DNA of 64,000 nt, from assembly GCF_019511605.1 (NCBI RefSeq), contig NZ_JAEUAV010000001.1, forward strand, positions 744,001-808,000. The letters run 5' to 3'. Below, one piece after another: positions 1 through 7,972 of this stretch. A model generated the notes under the pieces. That model was not told where the DNA came from. It saw only the letters and a program-made list of their open reading frames with translations, and searched no databases. Every line of letters starts with the position of its first letter. Position 1 is the stretch's first letter. Source of the stretch: Paraburkholderia phenoliruptrix (lineage in GTDB: Bacteria > Pseudomonadota > Gammaproteobacteria > Burkholderiales > Burkholderiaceae). A program made the translations under genes and the position numbers.

Positions 1-648
1 GCGTTCGCGCGGCACGCTTTCGCCGAAGAACACCACCGCCGGTTTCAGCAGGCCGCCGCAGTTCGAGCACGCCGGCACCCGGAACGTTTCGAGTGCATGC
101 CATTCGAGATGCGCGTCGCCGTCGGCGGCGGTTTCGGCGGTGACGTTCAGGAGCGCCGGATTCTCGGCCTGGAGCGTCTGCTGGATCGCCGCGCGGGAAT
201 GCTGCGTGCCGCAATCGAGGCAGGTCACGCCGTCGATACCGCCGTGCAACTCGATCACATCGCGGCTGCCCGCGCGCTGATGCAGACCGTCGACATTTTG
301 CGTGACGAGCGTCGCAACATGACCCGCGGCCTGAAGACGCGCCAGCGCGACATGCGCCGCGTTCGGCCGCGCCTGCGCGACGACGGGCCAGCCGACCATG
401 CTGCGCGCCCAGTAGCGCCGACGCATCGCATCGGTGCCGAGAAACTCCTGCAGCCTGATAGGCGGCGAGCGCTTCCACTCGCCGTTGTCGTCGCGATAGC
501 CGGGAATGCCGGAGTCCGTGCTGATGCCCGCACCGGTCAGCACGAAAAGCCGGGGATAGCGCTGCACGAAGTCATGCAGATCGTCGAGCGTATGCGATTC
601 CTGCAAAGGCGCAATGGAGTCGGCAGATGCGGGCGGTTGGTCGGTCAT
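1..648 (-). CDS. Sir2-family NAD-dependent protein deacetylase, 5' part only
   Basis: The gene runs off the left edge of the window; the first 216 codons are present. Sirtuins remove acyl groups from lysines using NAD+. Visible motifs are GAGISTDSGIPGYRD (residues 39-53, NAD-binding loop), TQNVDGLH (116-123), the catalytic-histidine motif ELHGG (133-137), and two Cys-x2-Cys zinc pairs at residues 143/146 and 194/197. The window ends just after VVFFGESVP. Intact zinc cysteines and NAD motif argue for an active enzyme. The start is the ATG at 648-646. It lies 50 bp downstream of the oxidoreductase-like gene on the same strand, so the two may be co-transcribed. Substrate unknown. Confidence 0.9.
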   Translation of the reverse strand, partial: MTDQPPASADSIAPLQESHTLDDLHDFVQRYPRLFVLTGAGISTDSGIPGYRDDNGEWKRSPPIRLQEFLGTDAMRRRYWARSMVGWPVVAQARPNAAHVALARLQAAGHVATLVTQNVDGLHQRAGSRDVIELHGGIDGVTCLDCGTQHSRAAIQQTLQAENPALLNVTAETAADGDAHLEWHALETFRVPACSNCGGLLKPAVVFFGESVPRER

Positions 649-698
649 GGCGGATGAGTGATGGCTGCGGCGTGGATTATGAACGCGCGATTGCGGGT

Positions 699-1139
699 TC
701 AGCGACGCTTGCGGGTGTGGGCTTGGGCCGGTGGGGTTTTTCGGGCAGCGGTTGGTTGGGGTGTGGTTGGTTCAGGTGTGGTTGGTTGATTTGCGGTTGG
801 TTCAGGCGTGTTCGCTTGAGGCGTGTTCGCTTGAGGCACGTCCGCTTCCGACCGGCTCGGTTTGCGCGCGCTCCGCTCGCCTTTCACCTGCTGCGGCCGT
901 CCTGCTTCCTCTGCTTGCCCCATCTTGCGCGCCTGCCATTGCGCCAACGCGACCTCATAGCGTTCGAGCGCTTCGTCGTAAAGATCGAACACACACGGAC
1001 TACAACCGCTATGGCAACAATCGTCGAGATCGGGCTGCACGGGCGGCTGCGGCTTCGGGTCGTCGGCGGATGCGGCACGGGGCACGGCGGAAGACGTCAC
1101 TTGGATACGCGGAAACGGGTAGCGAGGCGCGAAGCGCAA
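699..1139 (-). CDS. Oxidoreductase-like domain protein with proline/threonine-rich repetitive tail
   Basis: A short protein of up to 146 residues. The N-terminal half carries the compact cysteine-containing pattern of the oxidoreductase-like family (PPxxPxxxDCCxSGCxPCVFDxYxEALxxYExALxxW, about residues 30-70), found in small bacterial and mitochondrial proteins of unclear function. The rest is low-complexity Pro/Thr/Gln sequence with a PQANT repeat, ending in a basic KRR tail, and is probably disordered. The farthest upstream start is a TTG; GTG codons 39 bp and 57 bp further in are alternatives, and none has a clear ribosome binding site. It sits between the SDR gene and the sirtuin gene on the same strand. 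Confidence 0.65.
   Translation of the reverse strand: MRFAPRYPFPRIQVTSSAVPRAASADDPKPQPPVQPDLDDCCHSGCSPCVFDLYDEALERYEVALAQWQARKMGQAEEAGRPQQVKGERSARKPSRSEADVPQANTPQANTPEPTANQPTTPEPTTPQPTAARKTPPAQAHTRKRR
805..849. repeat. 15-bp tandem repeat inside the oxidoreductase-like gene
   Basis: The unit GGCGTGTTCGCTTGA occurs at 805-819 and again at 820-834, followed by a degenerate third copy up to 849. On the minus strand it encodes the pentapeptide PQANT. Fifteen is a multiple of three, so copy-number change by slippage would keep the reading frame. Neighbouring sequence (about 750-800) is also repetitive, with several GGTTGGTT blocks encoding Thr/Pro-rich segments. Confidence 0.7.
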
Positions 1140-1203
1140 ACAACAGGCTGCACAGCGCCCAGTATAAGTGGATCGCCCGCGCCGCGCTGCGTGCCGGCCG
1201 CGC

Positions 1204-1968
1204 TCAGCCGCGTCCGACGAACGGCATTTTGCTCGCCATGATCGTCATGAACTGAACGTTCGCCGAGAGCGGCAATTGCGCCATATGCAGCACGGCATCC
1301 GCGACGTGGCGGACATCCATCAACGGTTCGACCGCTATCTCGCCGTTTGCCTGCGGCACGCCGCGTGCCATGCGCTCGGCCATGTCGGTGGCCGCGTTGC
1401 CGATGTCGATCTGACCGCACACGATGTCGTATTTCCGGCCATCTAGCGACACGGCCTTGGTGAGCCCGGTAATCGCGTGCTTGGTGGCCGTGTACGCCAC
1501 GCTGTTCGGACGCGGCGCATGCGCCGAAATGGAACCGTTATTGATGATGCGCCCGCCACGCGGATTCTGCGTTTTCATGAGACCGAACGCCGCGCGCGTG
1601 CAGAGAAATGTGCCGGTGAGATTGATGTCGACCACGGAGCGCCATTCGTCGATGTCGAGTTCGTCGATGTCAACCGGCGAGCCGTTGCGTCCTGCGTTGT
1701 TGAAGAGCACGTCGAGTCGCCCATAGCGTTCGCGGATCGTATCGAACAGACCGCCGACGCTCGCGGCGTCCGCCACGTCGCACGGTGCGGCCAGCGCCTC
1801 GCCGCCAAGCGCGCGCGCCTCTTCGGCCACTGCCTCCAATGCGGCAACGCGCCGGCCGGCGAGCACGACGCTATAGCCATGTTCCGCGAGGCGCAGCGCG
1901 CAGGCCCGACCAATGCCGCTGCCCGCGCCCGTAACCAATGCCACTTTTCTGATTCCCGTCACTGTCAC
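1204..1968 (-). CDS. Short-chain dehydrogenase/reductase (SDR)
   Basis: A classical SDR of 254 residues, the usual family length. The nucleotide-binding motif TGAGSGIG is at residues 13-20, CDVAD at 63-67, NNAG at 90-93, and the catalytic pair is Tyr159 and Lys163 in YTATK, with a serine in NGSIS just upstream. This predicts NAD(P)H-dependent oxidation or reduction of an alcohol/ketone; the substrate cannot be read from sequence. I chose the GTG at 1968-1966 because GGGAG lies seven bases upstream. The frame stays open to 2226, but no start there has a ribosome binding site. It is the first gene of a possible unit with the two downstream genes. Confidence 0.85.
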   Translation of the reverse strand: MTVTGIRKVALVTGAGSGIGRACALRLAEHGYSVVLAGRRVAALEAVAEEARALGGEALAAPCDVADAASVGGLFDTIRERYGRLDVLFNNAGRNGSPVDIDELDIDEWRSVVDINLTGTFLCTRAAFGLMKTQNPRGGRIINNGSISAHAPRPNSVAYTATKHAITGLTKAVSLDGRKYDIVCGQIDIGNAATDMAERMARGVPQANGEIAVEPLMDVRHVADAVLHMAQLPLSANVQFMTIMASKMPFVGRG

Positions 1969-2295
1969 CGCGTGTCTCCCTGTTTGCCGGCCCGCGCGGG
2001 CCCGTGCCTTGCACCTTACCGCAGCGCCGGGCTCATCACAAATGCACGCGCCACGCGGCTCGCGTGCCGAAAGGCAACGGTTGAGGGGCTGAAAGATGAG
2101 CGCTGTGGGCTGAGGGCCGAGAACTAAAGGCTGCCCGCTTTCGTTGTCATTCCTGTCCGCCGGCGCGGCGGCTCGCGCATCAATGGTATCGTTCGAGGTT
2201 GCGTCGGCGCGTCGCGCCCCACGCATTGCGCACGTTGCCTTCGTGGCGCCCGCCCGATCCGCGCAAGCATCGAAAGCAGGTTGAATACACGTTTT
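1969..2295. other. Divergent intergenic region, no gene seen
   Basis: This 327-bp stretch separates the SDR gene (minus) from the polysaccharide deacetylase gene (plus). No RNA gene, strong promoter or repeat was recognised. It should hold both promoters. Confidence 0.5.
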
Positions 2296-3150
2296 ATGAA
2301 CTCACCGTCCACACCCGACCACGCTCGCCCGGCTCCGCTGCGCCGCTGGCCGCAAACCGGCTATCCCGTAATGCTGACCGCCACCGCCGCATGGCACGTT
2401 CTCGTGCTGGGCGCGTGGCTCGTGGCACCGCGAGCATGGCCGTGGTGGCTCGCGGCAATCTTCGCGAATCATGCGGTGTTCACGGTGGCCGGCCTCCTGC
2501 CGCGCACCTCGCTGCTCGGTCCTAACTGGACGCGCCTGCCCGCCGGCTCGCGCAACGCTGACGCGATTGCACTGACCATCGACGACGGCCCCGATCCCGT
2601 CGTCACGCCGCAAGTGCTCGATCTGCTCGACTCGCTAGGCGTGCGCGCAACCTTCTTCTGCATCGGCGAGAAGGCGCGACGTTATCCGCATCTCGTCCGA
2701 GAGATCGTTGCGCGCGGCCATGCGCTGGAAAATCATTCGCAGGTGCACGTGCATACGTTTTCTGTCACGTTGCCACATGCGCTGTGGCGCGAGATCGATG
2801 CCGCGCAACGCACGTTCGAAGAGCTCAGCGGCGAGCGGCCCATGTTCTTTCGCGCGCCGGCCGGCCTGCGCAACATTTTTCTCGAACCGGTGCTGCGCAA
2901 GCTCGACCTGCGGCTCGCTGCGTGGACACGGCGCGGCTACGACACCCTCGAGCGCGACCCTGAGGTCGTCGCGCGCCGCCTGCTGGACGGCCTCGCGGCG
3001 CGGGACATTCTGCTGCTGCACGACGGCAACGCCGCGCTCACCGCCGACGGCAAACCGCTGATTCTTGCCGTGCTGCCGCGTATCGTCGAAGCAGCTCGGC
3101 GGCATAAGCTGCGCTTCGTGACGCTGCGCGAAGCACGCGTCGACGCTTGA
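2296..3150 (+). CDS. Membrane-anchored polysaccharide deacetylase (NodB homology domain)
   Basis: About 284 residues. Two hydrophobic segments near the N-terminus (roughly residues 16-60) should anchor it in the inner membrane. The catalytic NodB domain follows, with motif 1 LTIDDGPDP (paired aspartates), motif 2 NHSQVH (metal-binding histidines), motif 3 [10 protein letters not shown] and the C-terminal motif LLLHDG. Members of carbohydrate esterase family 4 remove N- or O-acetyl groups from peptidoglycan, chitin-like oligomers or exopolysaccharide. All key residues are present, so activity is likely. The start is uncertain: an in-frame TTG at 2281 directly follows AGCAGG, whereas the ATG used here has no clear ribosome binding site. 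No exopolysaccharide genes lie alongside. Confidence 0.85.
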   Translation: MNSPSTPDHARPAPLRRWPQTGYPVMLTATAAWHVLVLGAWLVAPRAWPWWLAAIFANHAVFTVAGLLPRTSLLGPNWTRLPAGSRNADAIALTIDDGPDPVVTPQVLDLLDSLGVRATFFCIGEKARRYPHLVREIVARGHALENHSQVHVHTFSVTLPHALWREIDAAQRTFEELSGERPMFFRAPAGLRNIFLEPVLRKLDLRLAAWTRRGYDTLERDPEVVARRLLDGLAARDILLLHDGNAALTADGKPLILAVLPRIVEAARRHKLRFVTLREARVDA

Positions 3151-3170
3151 TAGAGAGCGCGCCACAAGAT

Positions 3171-4583
3171 TCAGACACGGAAGTCCGCCGCCATGTCCTC
3201 GTCTGAACGCGCTTGCAGCACGCCGCTGCGGCATGCCTTGATGAAGGCGTCGTAGTCGCGCTCAACCTGATCGGCGTAACTCGCCGCGTAGGCGGCGAGC
3301 GCTTCGGCAAACTGATCGCCGCGTCCAATATAGGCGCTCACTTCCACCGCCTGGCCGCTTGCCTTCGCATGGGCCCGCGCCATCACCCAGCCGCACAGTT
3401 GCGCATAGCCGGTCAGCAGGTCCGTATCGAATAGCTCGATGTTGGCCGACAGCTTCATGTCGCGCAATTGACGGAAGTAGTAGTGCCGCCCAAGCGGACT
3501 CGTGGTCCAGCCGAGAAAGATGTCGCTCGCGGCCTGCAGCATGCGCTGCCCCTGTACGACACGCTCGCCCTGATGCTTGACCGGTGGCGTCTTGCAGTAA
3601 CGCGCGATGACCGACGGCCTCGCTTCCTTCATCTGCAGAAAGAGCGGCTTGCCCATGTGGTCGACAAGCAGCACGGCCATGCAGCGGGTGCCGACGCTGC
3701 CCACGCCCACCACTTTGAACACGATGTCCTGCACGCCGAAGTGCGCGAGCAATTCGCGGCGATCGTGCGAGATCGTCTTGACGTAGTCGCTCCACATGCT
3801 GTCCAGCATCTTGTGTCCATGCGCGCCCTTCAGCACTTCGGTCTCTTCTTCGGTGAACAGGGTGTTCGCGCCGAGCACGTGAAAGAGCGCGGGCGGCGCA
3901 TCGCGAATCACCCAGCGATGACCGTCATGCTCGGCCATTTTCTCGAACAGACTTTCGTGCGTGCGGCTCGCCGCCTTTTCCATGCCGCGACGGACGGCGC
4001 GGCGCCGTTCCGGCGTGAGCGCGGTGTCGGCCATGCGGTCGAACGTGATGCGCTCATACCAGAGATCGAGTGCGCCACACTGCGCGTATTGCGCCATGCG
4101 ATTGCGATATTCGCCAATCGCGGTCATCACCAGATCTTCCGCGGTGCCACGGCTCAGGCGCATATGCCTCGCGGCAATCACGAGGCTCGCGGCGAGGCGT
4201 TTCAGGTCCCATTCGAACGGGCCGACCGACACTTCGTCGAAATCGTTGAGGTCGAACACGAGCTGCCGCTCGGGCGTCGCAAAGCCGCCGAAATTCATCA
4301 GATGCCCGTCTCCGCAAATTGGCATGACAAGGCCGGTATCGTGCACCTTGCTCAGGTCATGCGCCTGCAGGATGGCGGTGCCGCGAAAGAACGTGAACGG
4401 CGACACGGCCATGCGCCCATAGCGCAGCGGTACGAGGTTCTGCACGCGGCCCTCGCTGCTCTCCTTGAGCAACGGCAGCGGATCGCGCTGCAGTTCGCCG
4501 ACCGTCCGGTGGCTCGAGCGCTTCGACTTTTCGCGCGCGGCACGGCCACGGGCTTCGCGCTCGGCAATGGTGCTGGCTTTCAT
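3171..4583 (-). CDS. DUF2252 family protein
   Basis: A 470-residue soluble protein of the DUF2252 family, which has a kinase-like overall appearance but no assigned function. Family features visible are YGRMAVSPFTFFRG, the loop GDGHLMNFGGF, and DLNDFDEV followed by WDLKRLAAS. The loop resembles the catalytic and metal-binding segments of aminoglycoside-phosphotransferase-like folds; that likeness is my inference. The start at 4583 is preferred because CGGAG lies six bases upstream. The gene converges on the deacetylase gene and is divergent from motA. Confidence 0.8.
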   Translation of the reverse strand: MKASTIAEREARGRAAREKSKRSSHRTVGELQRDPLPLLKESSEGRVQNLVPLRYGRMAVSPFTFFRGTAILQAHDLSKVHDTGLVMPICGDGHLMNFGGFATPERQLVFDLNDFDEVSVGPFEWDLKRLAASLVIAARHMRLSRGTAEDLVMTAIGEYRNRMAQYAQCGALDLWYERITFDRMADTALTPERRRAVRRGMEKAASRTHESLFEKMAEHDGHRWVIRDAPPALFHVLGANTLFTEEETEVLKGAHGHKMLDSMWSDYVKTISHDRRELLAHFGVQDIVFKVVGVGSVGTRCMAVLLVDHMGKPLFLQMKEARPSVIARYCKTPPVKHQGERVVQGQRMLQAASDIFLGWTTSPLGRHYYFRQLRDMKLSANIELFDTDLLTGYAQLCGWVMARAHAKASGQAVEVSAYIGRGDQFAEALAAYAASYADQVERDYDAFIKACRSGVLQARSDEDMAADFRV

Positions 4584-4664
4584 GCTCATCTCCGTTCTTC
4601 TTGTGAGGTTCACTATCCGTTCGAGAGACCTGACGCCCGGTCGCATTGCATGCTAGCAGAGCGA

Positions 4665-4700
4665 TCGGTAAAAAGGTGCGGGCATCTTTTACCGATGCCG
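4665..4700. promoter_or_regulatory. Overlapping inverted repeats between the DUF2252 gene and motA
   Basis: ATCGGTAAAA at 4665-4674 is repeated as its exact reverse complement at 4687-4696. A second, nested inverted repeat pairs CGGCATC (4680-4686) with GATGCCG (4694-4700). The site lies 82 bp upstream of the DUF2252 start and about 186 bp upstream of motA. There is no T-run, so an operator is more likely than a terminator. The binding protein is unknown. Confidence 0.5.
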
Positions 4701-4885
4701 TGCGCATTCATTCTTCGCATCCGTGCAAGCCCGCAAATTTCCGCTTTCGGTGTTGCCACCACTTCAGCATTTTCCTTTCGAGCCGTTTACCAGTACATGC
4801 GGAAATTCAGTGACGCACGCGGAGGCCCTGTGGAAAAGGCCTCTCTCGACGCATGACGTGCGGCGCGCCAGATAACGGAGAAATT

Positions 4886-5770
4886 ATGTTTGTCGCAATT
4901 GGCTGGCTGTTGGTGATCGGCTCCGTCATAGGGAGCTTCGTTGGTGTGGGCGGCCATTTGCCGGCCCTGATACAACCGTTCGAATTGCTATGCATTTTTG
5001 GCGCAGCGATTGGCGCGTTCGTCGTCAGCAATCCGACTTCGACCTTGAAGAAGACGCTGAAGGCAATTCCTTCGTGCTTCAAGGGCGGCGGCTACACGAA
5101 GGAAAAGTATCTCGAGTTGATCGCACTGCTTTACGAGCTGCTTCAGAAAGCACGCAAGGAAGGCATGATGTCGCTCGAAGCCGACGTATTCGCCCCTGAA
5201 GAAAGTGTGATTTTCCAGAAGTACCCGCACGTTCTGGCCGATCACCATCTGCTCGATTTCATCGTGGACTATCTGCGCATGATGTCGGGCGGCAACGTCA
5301 ATGTGCTCGAAGTGCAGGACCTGATGGACGAAGAGCTGGCCACGCATCACGCCGAGGCGTCGGTGGCGGCCAACGCGATCCAGAAAATGGCCGACGGGCT
5401 GCCGGCCTTCGGCATTGTCGCGGCCGTGATGGGCGTGGTTCACACGATGGGCTCCGTGGGCGCGCCGCCCGCCGTGCTCGGCGAGATGATCGCGGGTGCG
5501 TTGGTCGGAACCTTCCTCGGCATTCTGCTCGCGTATGGATTCATCGGCCCGCTCGCCGATCTGCTGAATGCAAAGGGCCGTGCCGAAGCCAAGCCGTTCC
5601 AATGCGTGAAGGCGGTGCTGCTTGCGTCGTTGTCCGGCTACGCGCCGCCCATTGCCGTGGAGTTTGGCCGCAAGGTGCTGTTCACCGCGGACCGTCCGAG
5701 CTTCCAGGAACTCGATGACGCCGTGCGCGCTACCAAGTCGCCGAAGCCTGCCGCAAGCGGAGCCGCGTAA
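4886..5770 (+). CDS. motA: Flagellar motor stator protein MotA
   Basis: A 294-residue inner-membrane protein that, with MotB, forms the proton-conducting stator of the flagellar motor. Four membrane segments are visible: two near the N-terminus and two in the C-terminal half (LPAFGIVAAVMGVVH and the segment around GTFLGILLAYGFIGP). The cytoplasmic loop has the Arg and Glu (KARKEGMMSLEAD) that contact the rotor protein FliG, and the functional prolines lie in GLPAFG and YAPPIAVEF. The match to E. coli MotA is close along the whole length. The start at 4886 has CGGAG five bases upstream. The gene overlaps motB by one base (TAATG). No chemotaxis or flagellar genes adjoin it. Confidence 0.95.
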   Translation: MFVAIGWLLVIGSVIGSFVGVGGHLPALIQPFELLCIFGAAIGAFVVSNPTSTLKKTLKAIPSCFKGGGYTKEKYLELIALLYELLQKARKEGMMSLEADVFAPEESVIFQKYPHVLADHHLLDFIVDYLRMMSGGNVNVLEVQDLMDEELATHHAEASVAANAIQKMADGLPAFGIVAAVMGVVHTMGSVGAPPAVLGEMIAGALVGTFLGILLAYGFIGPLADLLNAKGRAEAKPFQCVKAVLLASLSGYAPPIAVEFGRKVLFTADRPSFQELDDAVRATKSPKPAASGAA

Positions 5771-6762
5771 TGACGCAAAGACGTTCACGCGGCTCGCAGG
5801 AGCAGGAAGCGCCGCCGCCGCCGATCATCGTGCGTCGCTCGAAAAAGGGCGACGACCACGGCGGCCATCACGGCGGCGCATGGAAAATTGCCTACGCCGA
5901 CTTCGTCACCGCGATGATGGCCTTCTTCCTGCTGATGTGGCTGCTCGGCTCCACGTCGAAGTTCGACAAGCAGGGTATCGAGGACTACTTCAACACGCCG
6001 CTGTCGAGCCTGCTCGGCGGCAGCCAGGGCACGGCCTCCGCGCGTCCGAACGTGATAGAAGGCGGCGGGCGCGACATTTCCGACACGCGTCCCGGCGACG
6101 GCAAGAAGACGCAGATCGAGCCGGCCACGCCGGTGAACGTGGTGCCGACCGTGGCGCCTGCCGACGCGGCCCGCTTGCAGCAACTGAAGGAAAAGCTCGT
6201 TTCGCTGATCGAGCAGAGCCCTGCGCTGAAGGCGTTCAAGGACCAGATCCGCATCTCCATCACGAATGAAGGTTTGCGCATCGAGATTGTCGATTCGCAG
6301 AATCGCCCAATGTTCGCGTCGGGCAGCCCGCGGCTGCAAACTTATGCGGTTGCGATCCTCACGCAGATCGGCGCGGCACTGAACGACGTGGAGAACCGCA
6401 TTTCGATTGCGGGCCACACGGACGCGGTGCCTTACACCGGCGGACCTGTCGGCTATTCGAACTGGGAGCTGTCGTCCGAGCGCGCGAACGCCGCGCGCCG
6501 CGCGCTGGTTGCCGGCGGCATGCATGGCGAAAAGCTGCTGCAGGTTCGCGGCCTCGCGGACGTGCTGCCCCTGAACAGCAATGTCGTCGATGAACCGACC
6601 AACCGGCGCATCAGTATTCTCGTGATGAACAAAGCTGCGGAGCAGGCGTTCTTCCACGACGGCGGCCGTACCTCGATCGACGAAAACTCGCCGGCCAGTG
6701 CGGCGATCCCCGCAGTCGCGGCGCGCACGCGTCCGGCTCCAGGCGCGACCATCGTCCGCTAG
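5770..6762 (+). CDS. motB: Flagellar motor stator protein MotB
   Basis: A 330-residue partner of MotA. The short cytoplasmic tail is followed by one membrane helix starting at AYADFVTAMMAFF, where Asp44 is the proton-carrying residue. After a periplasmic plug/linker, an OmpA-like peptidoglycan-binding domain occupies about residues 180-300 (IAGHTDAVPY, YSNWELSSERANAARR). The ATG overlaps the motA stop codon, indicating translational coupling. A proline- and His/Gly-rich stretch (PPPP, HGGHHGG) precedes the helix. Complete, with all family features. Confidence 0.95.
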   Translation: MTQRRSRGSQEQEAPPPPIIVRRSKKGDDHGGHHGGAWKIAYADFVTAMMAFFLLMWLLGSTSKFDKQGIEDYFNTPLSSLLGGSQGTASARPNVIEGGGRDISDTRPGDGKKTQIEPATPVNVVPTVAPADAARLQQLKEKLVSLIEQSPALKAFKDQIRISITNEGLRIEIVDSQNRPMFASGSPRLQTYAVAILTQIGAALNDVENRISIAGHTDAVPYTGGPVGYSNWELSSERANAARRALVAGGMHGEKLLQVRGLADVLPLNSNVVDEPTNRRISILVMNKAAEQAFFHDGGRTSIDENSPASAAIPAVAARTRPAPGATIVR

Positions 6763-6766
6763 CGCT

Positions 6767-7576
6767 TTAGCCGCGCGTCTTGCGGCGCCTTGCGCTCATG
6801 TCGAGTTCCACCCATGTCGGCGCGTGGTCGCTGGCGTGCGCTTCGCCGCGCACCCAGCGGTCCACGCCCGCGTCGCGCAAACGCGGCGCGAGCTCAGGGC
6901 TCAGCAGGATGTGATCGATGCGCAAGCCCGAATTCGTGTCCCAATGGCGGCGGAAATAATCCCAGAAGGTGTAGACGCGCTCATCCCCGAAGTGCTTGCG
7001 CAACGAGTCTGTCCAGCCTTGCGCGAGCAGGCGCTGGTAGCGTTCGCGGCTTTCGGGCTGCAGCAGCGCGTCTTTGAGCCATGAGCGCGGGTTGTAGATG
7101 TCTTCGTCGGTGGGTACGACGTTGAAGTCGCCGGCCAGCACGACCGGATGCCCGCTCTTGAGCAGATTCGCCGCATGCTCGATCAGATGGTCGAACCACT
7201 TCAGCTTGTATTCGAACTTGGGACCGGGCTGCGGATTGCCATTCGGCAGATAAAGACAGCACACGAGCAAACCGCCCACGGCCGCCTCCAGATAGCGGCT
7301 ATGCGTGTCGGCCTCGAAGCCCGGCAAGCCGCGGCGGCTCTCCAGCGGCGCCTCGCCCTTCGACAGAATCGCCACGCCGTTCCATGCGCTCTGGCCATGC
7401 CAGATGGCGTGGTAGCCGGCGTCGCGCAATGCGTCGGCGGGAAACGCGCTGTCTGCCGCCTTCAGTTCCTGCAGGCAGACAATGTCCGGCGCCTCGCGCT
7501 CGAGCCATTGCACGAGCGCCGCCTGGCGCGAACGAATTCCGTTGATATTGAATGTCGCAATGCGCAGCGTCGCCAC
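6767..7576 (-). CDS. xthA: Exodeoxyribonuclease III (AP endonuclease)
   Basis: A 269-residue enzyme of the ExoIII/APE1 family, which cuts DNA at abasic sites and degrades 3' ends during base-excision repair. Motifs in order: ATFNINGIR at the N-terminus, the metal-binding Glu in LQELKA, VVLAGDFNVVP (catalytic Asp and Asn), RIDHILLS, and SDHAPTWVEL with the catalytic His. Length matches E. coli XthA. The start is the GTG at 7576-7574, preceded by AGGAGGAG. It converges on motB with four bases between them and follows a small gene 19 bp upstream on the same strand. Confidence 0.93.
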   Translation of the reverse strand: MATLRIATFNINGIRSRQAALVQWLEREAPDIVCLQELKAADSAFPADALRDAGYHAIWHGQSAWNGVAILSKGEAPLESRRGLPGFEADTHSRYLEAAVGGLLVCCLYLPNGNPQPGPKFEYKLKWFDHLIEHAANLLKSGHPVVLAGDFNVVPTDEDIYNPRSWLKDALLQPESRERYQRLLAQGWTDSLRKHFGDERVYTFWDYFRRHWDTNSGLRIDHILLSPELAPRLRDAGVDRWVRGEAHASDHAPTWVELDMSARRRKTRG

Positions 7577-7595
7577 GGCAACTCCTCCTGCAAGC

Positions 7596-7841
7596 TTATT
7601 TCGACGACGCCTCGCCCGATACCTGCGAAGCCGCTTCATCGCACCACTCTATCGCCCACGATCGCGCGCAGGCAATTGCGTCCGCTTCGTTCGGGAAGGC
7701 GTCGATGTCGCCAGAATCGTGCGAGCGGAAATGCTCGTTTTTCTGCGGTATGCGAGTGATCCGGGCCCGCGCGTAGTAGACGCCTTCGTCCGCATGGCGT
7801 GCCCGGCAATCGATATGAAAATGCCTGTAGTCGAACTGCAT
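7596..7841 (-). CDS. Small conserved hypothetical protein
   Basis: An 81-residue soluble protein beginning MQFDYRHFHIDC. I do not recognise a defined function. It reads as a compact alpha/beta domain: short strands (FDYRHFHIDC, YYARARITRI) and a C-terminal helix (EADAIACARSWAIEWCDEAA). The start at 7841 has AGAGGA six bases upstream. It lies 19 bp upstream of exonuclease III on the same strand, so it is probably in the same transcript. Similar short proteins are common in Burkholderia genomes as far as I recall. Confidence 0.7.
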   Translation of the reverse strand: MQFDYRHFHIDCRARHADEGVYYARARITRIPQKNEHFRSHDSGDIDAFPNEADAIACARSWAIEWCDEAASQVSGEASSK

Positions 7842-7972
7842 CGGTTGTCCTCTGGAACGCTTGTTGCCGTTCAGCGGTAGCATCGTTCGTACCCGCGGCC
7901 GCATCGCCGAGGAACCACGCGCGCAACGCAGTAGCACTGCGCGTGTGGTCCGCCCTCGTCAGTGAGCGCGCA

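Noticed and set aside
3468..4856. Long plus-strand frame opposite the DUF2252 gene
   Set aside because: No recognisable protein features; the minus strand encodes a clear DUF2252 protein.
4720..4885. Flagellar sigma-28 promoter for motA
   Set aside because: No sequence with acceptable TAAA and GCCGATAA elements at correct spacing was found.
7915..7955. Imperfect hairpin between the small gene at 7841 and the oligomer hydrolase gene
   Set aside because: Stem has several mismatches and no T-run; not convincing as a terminator.
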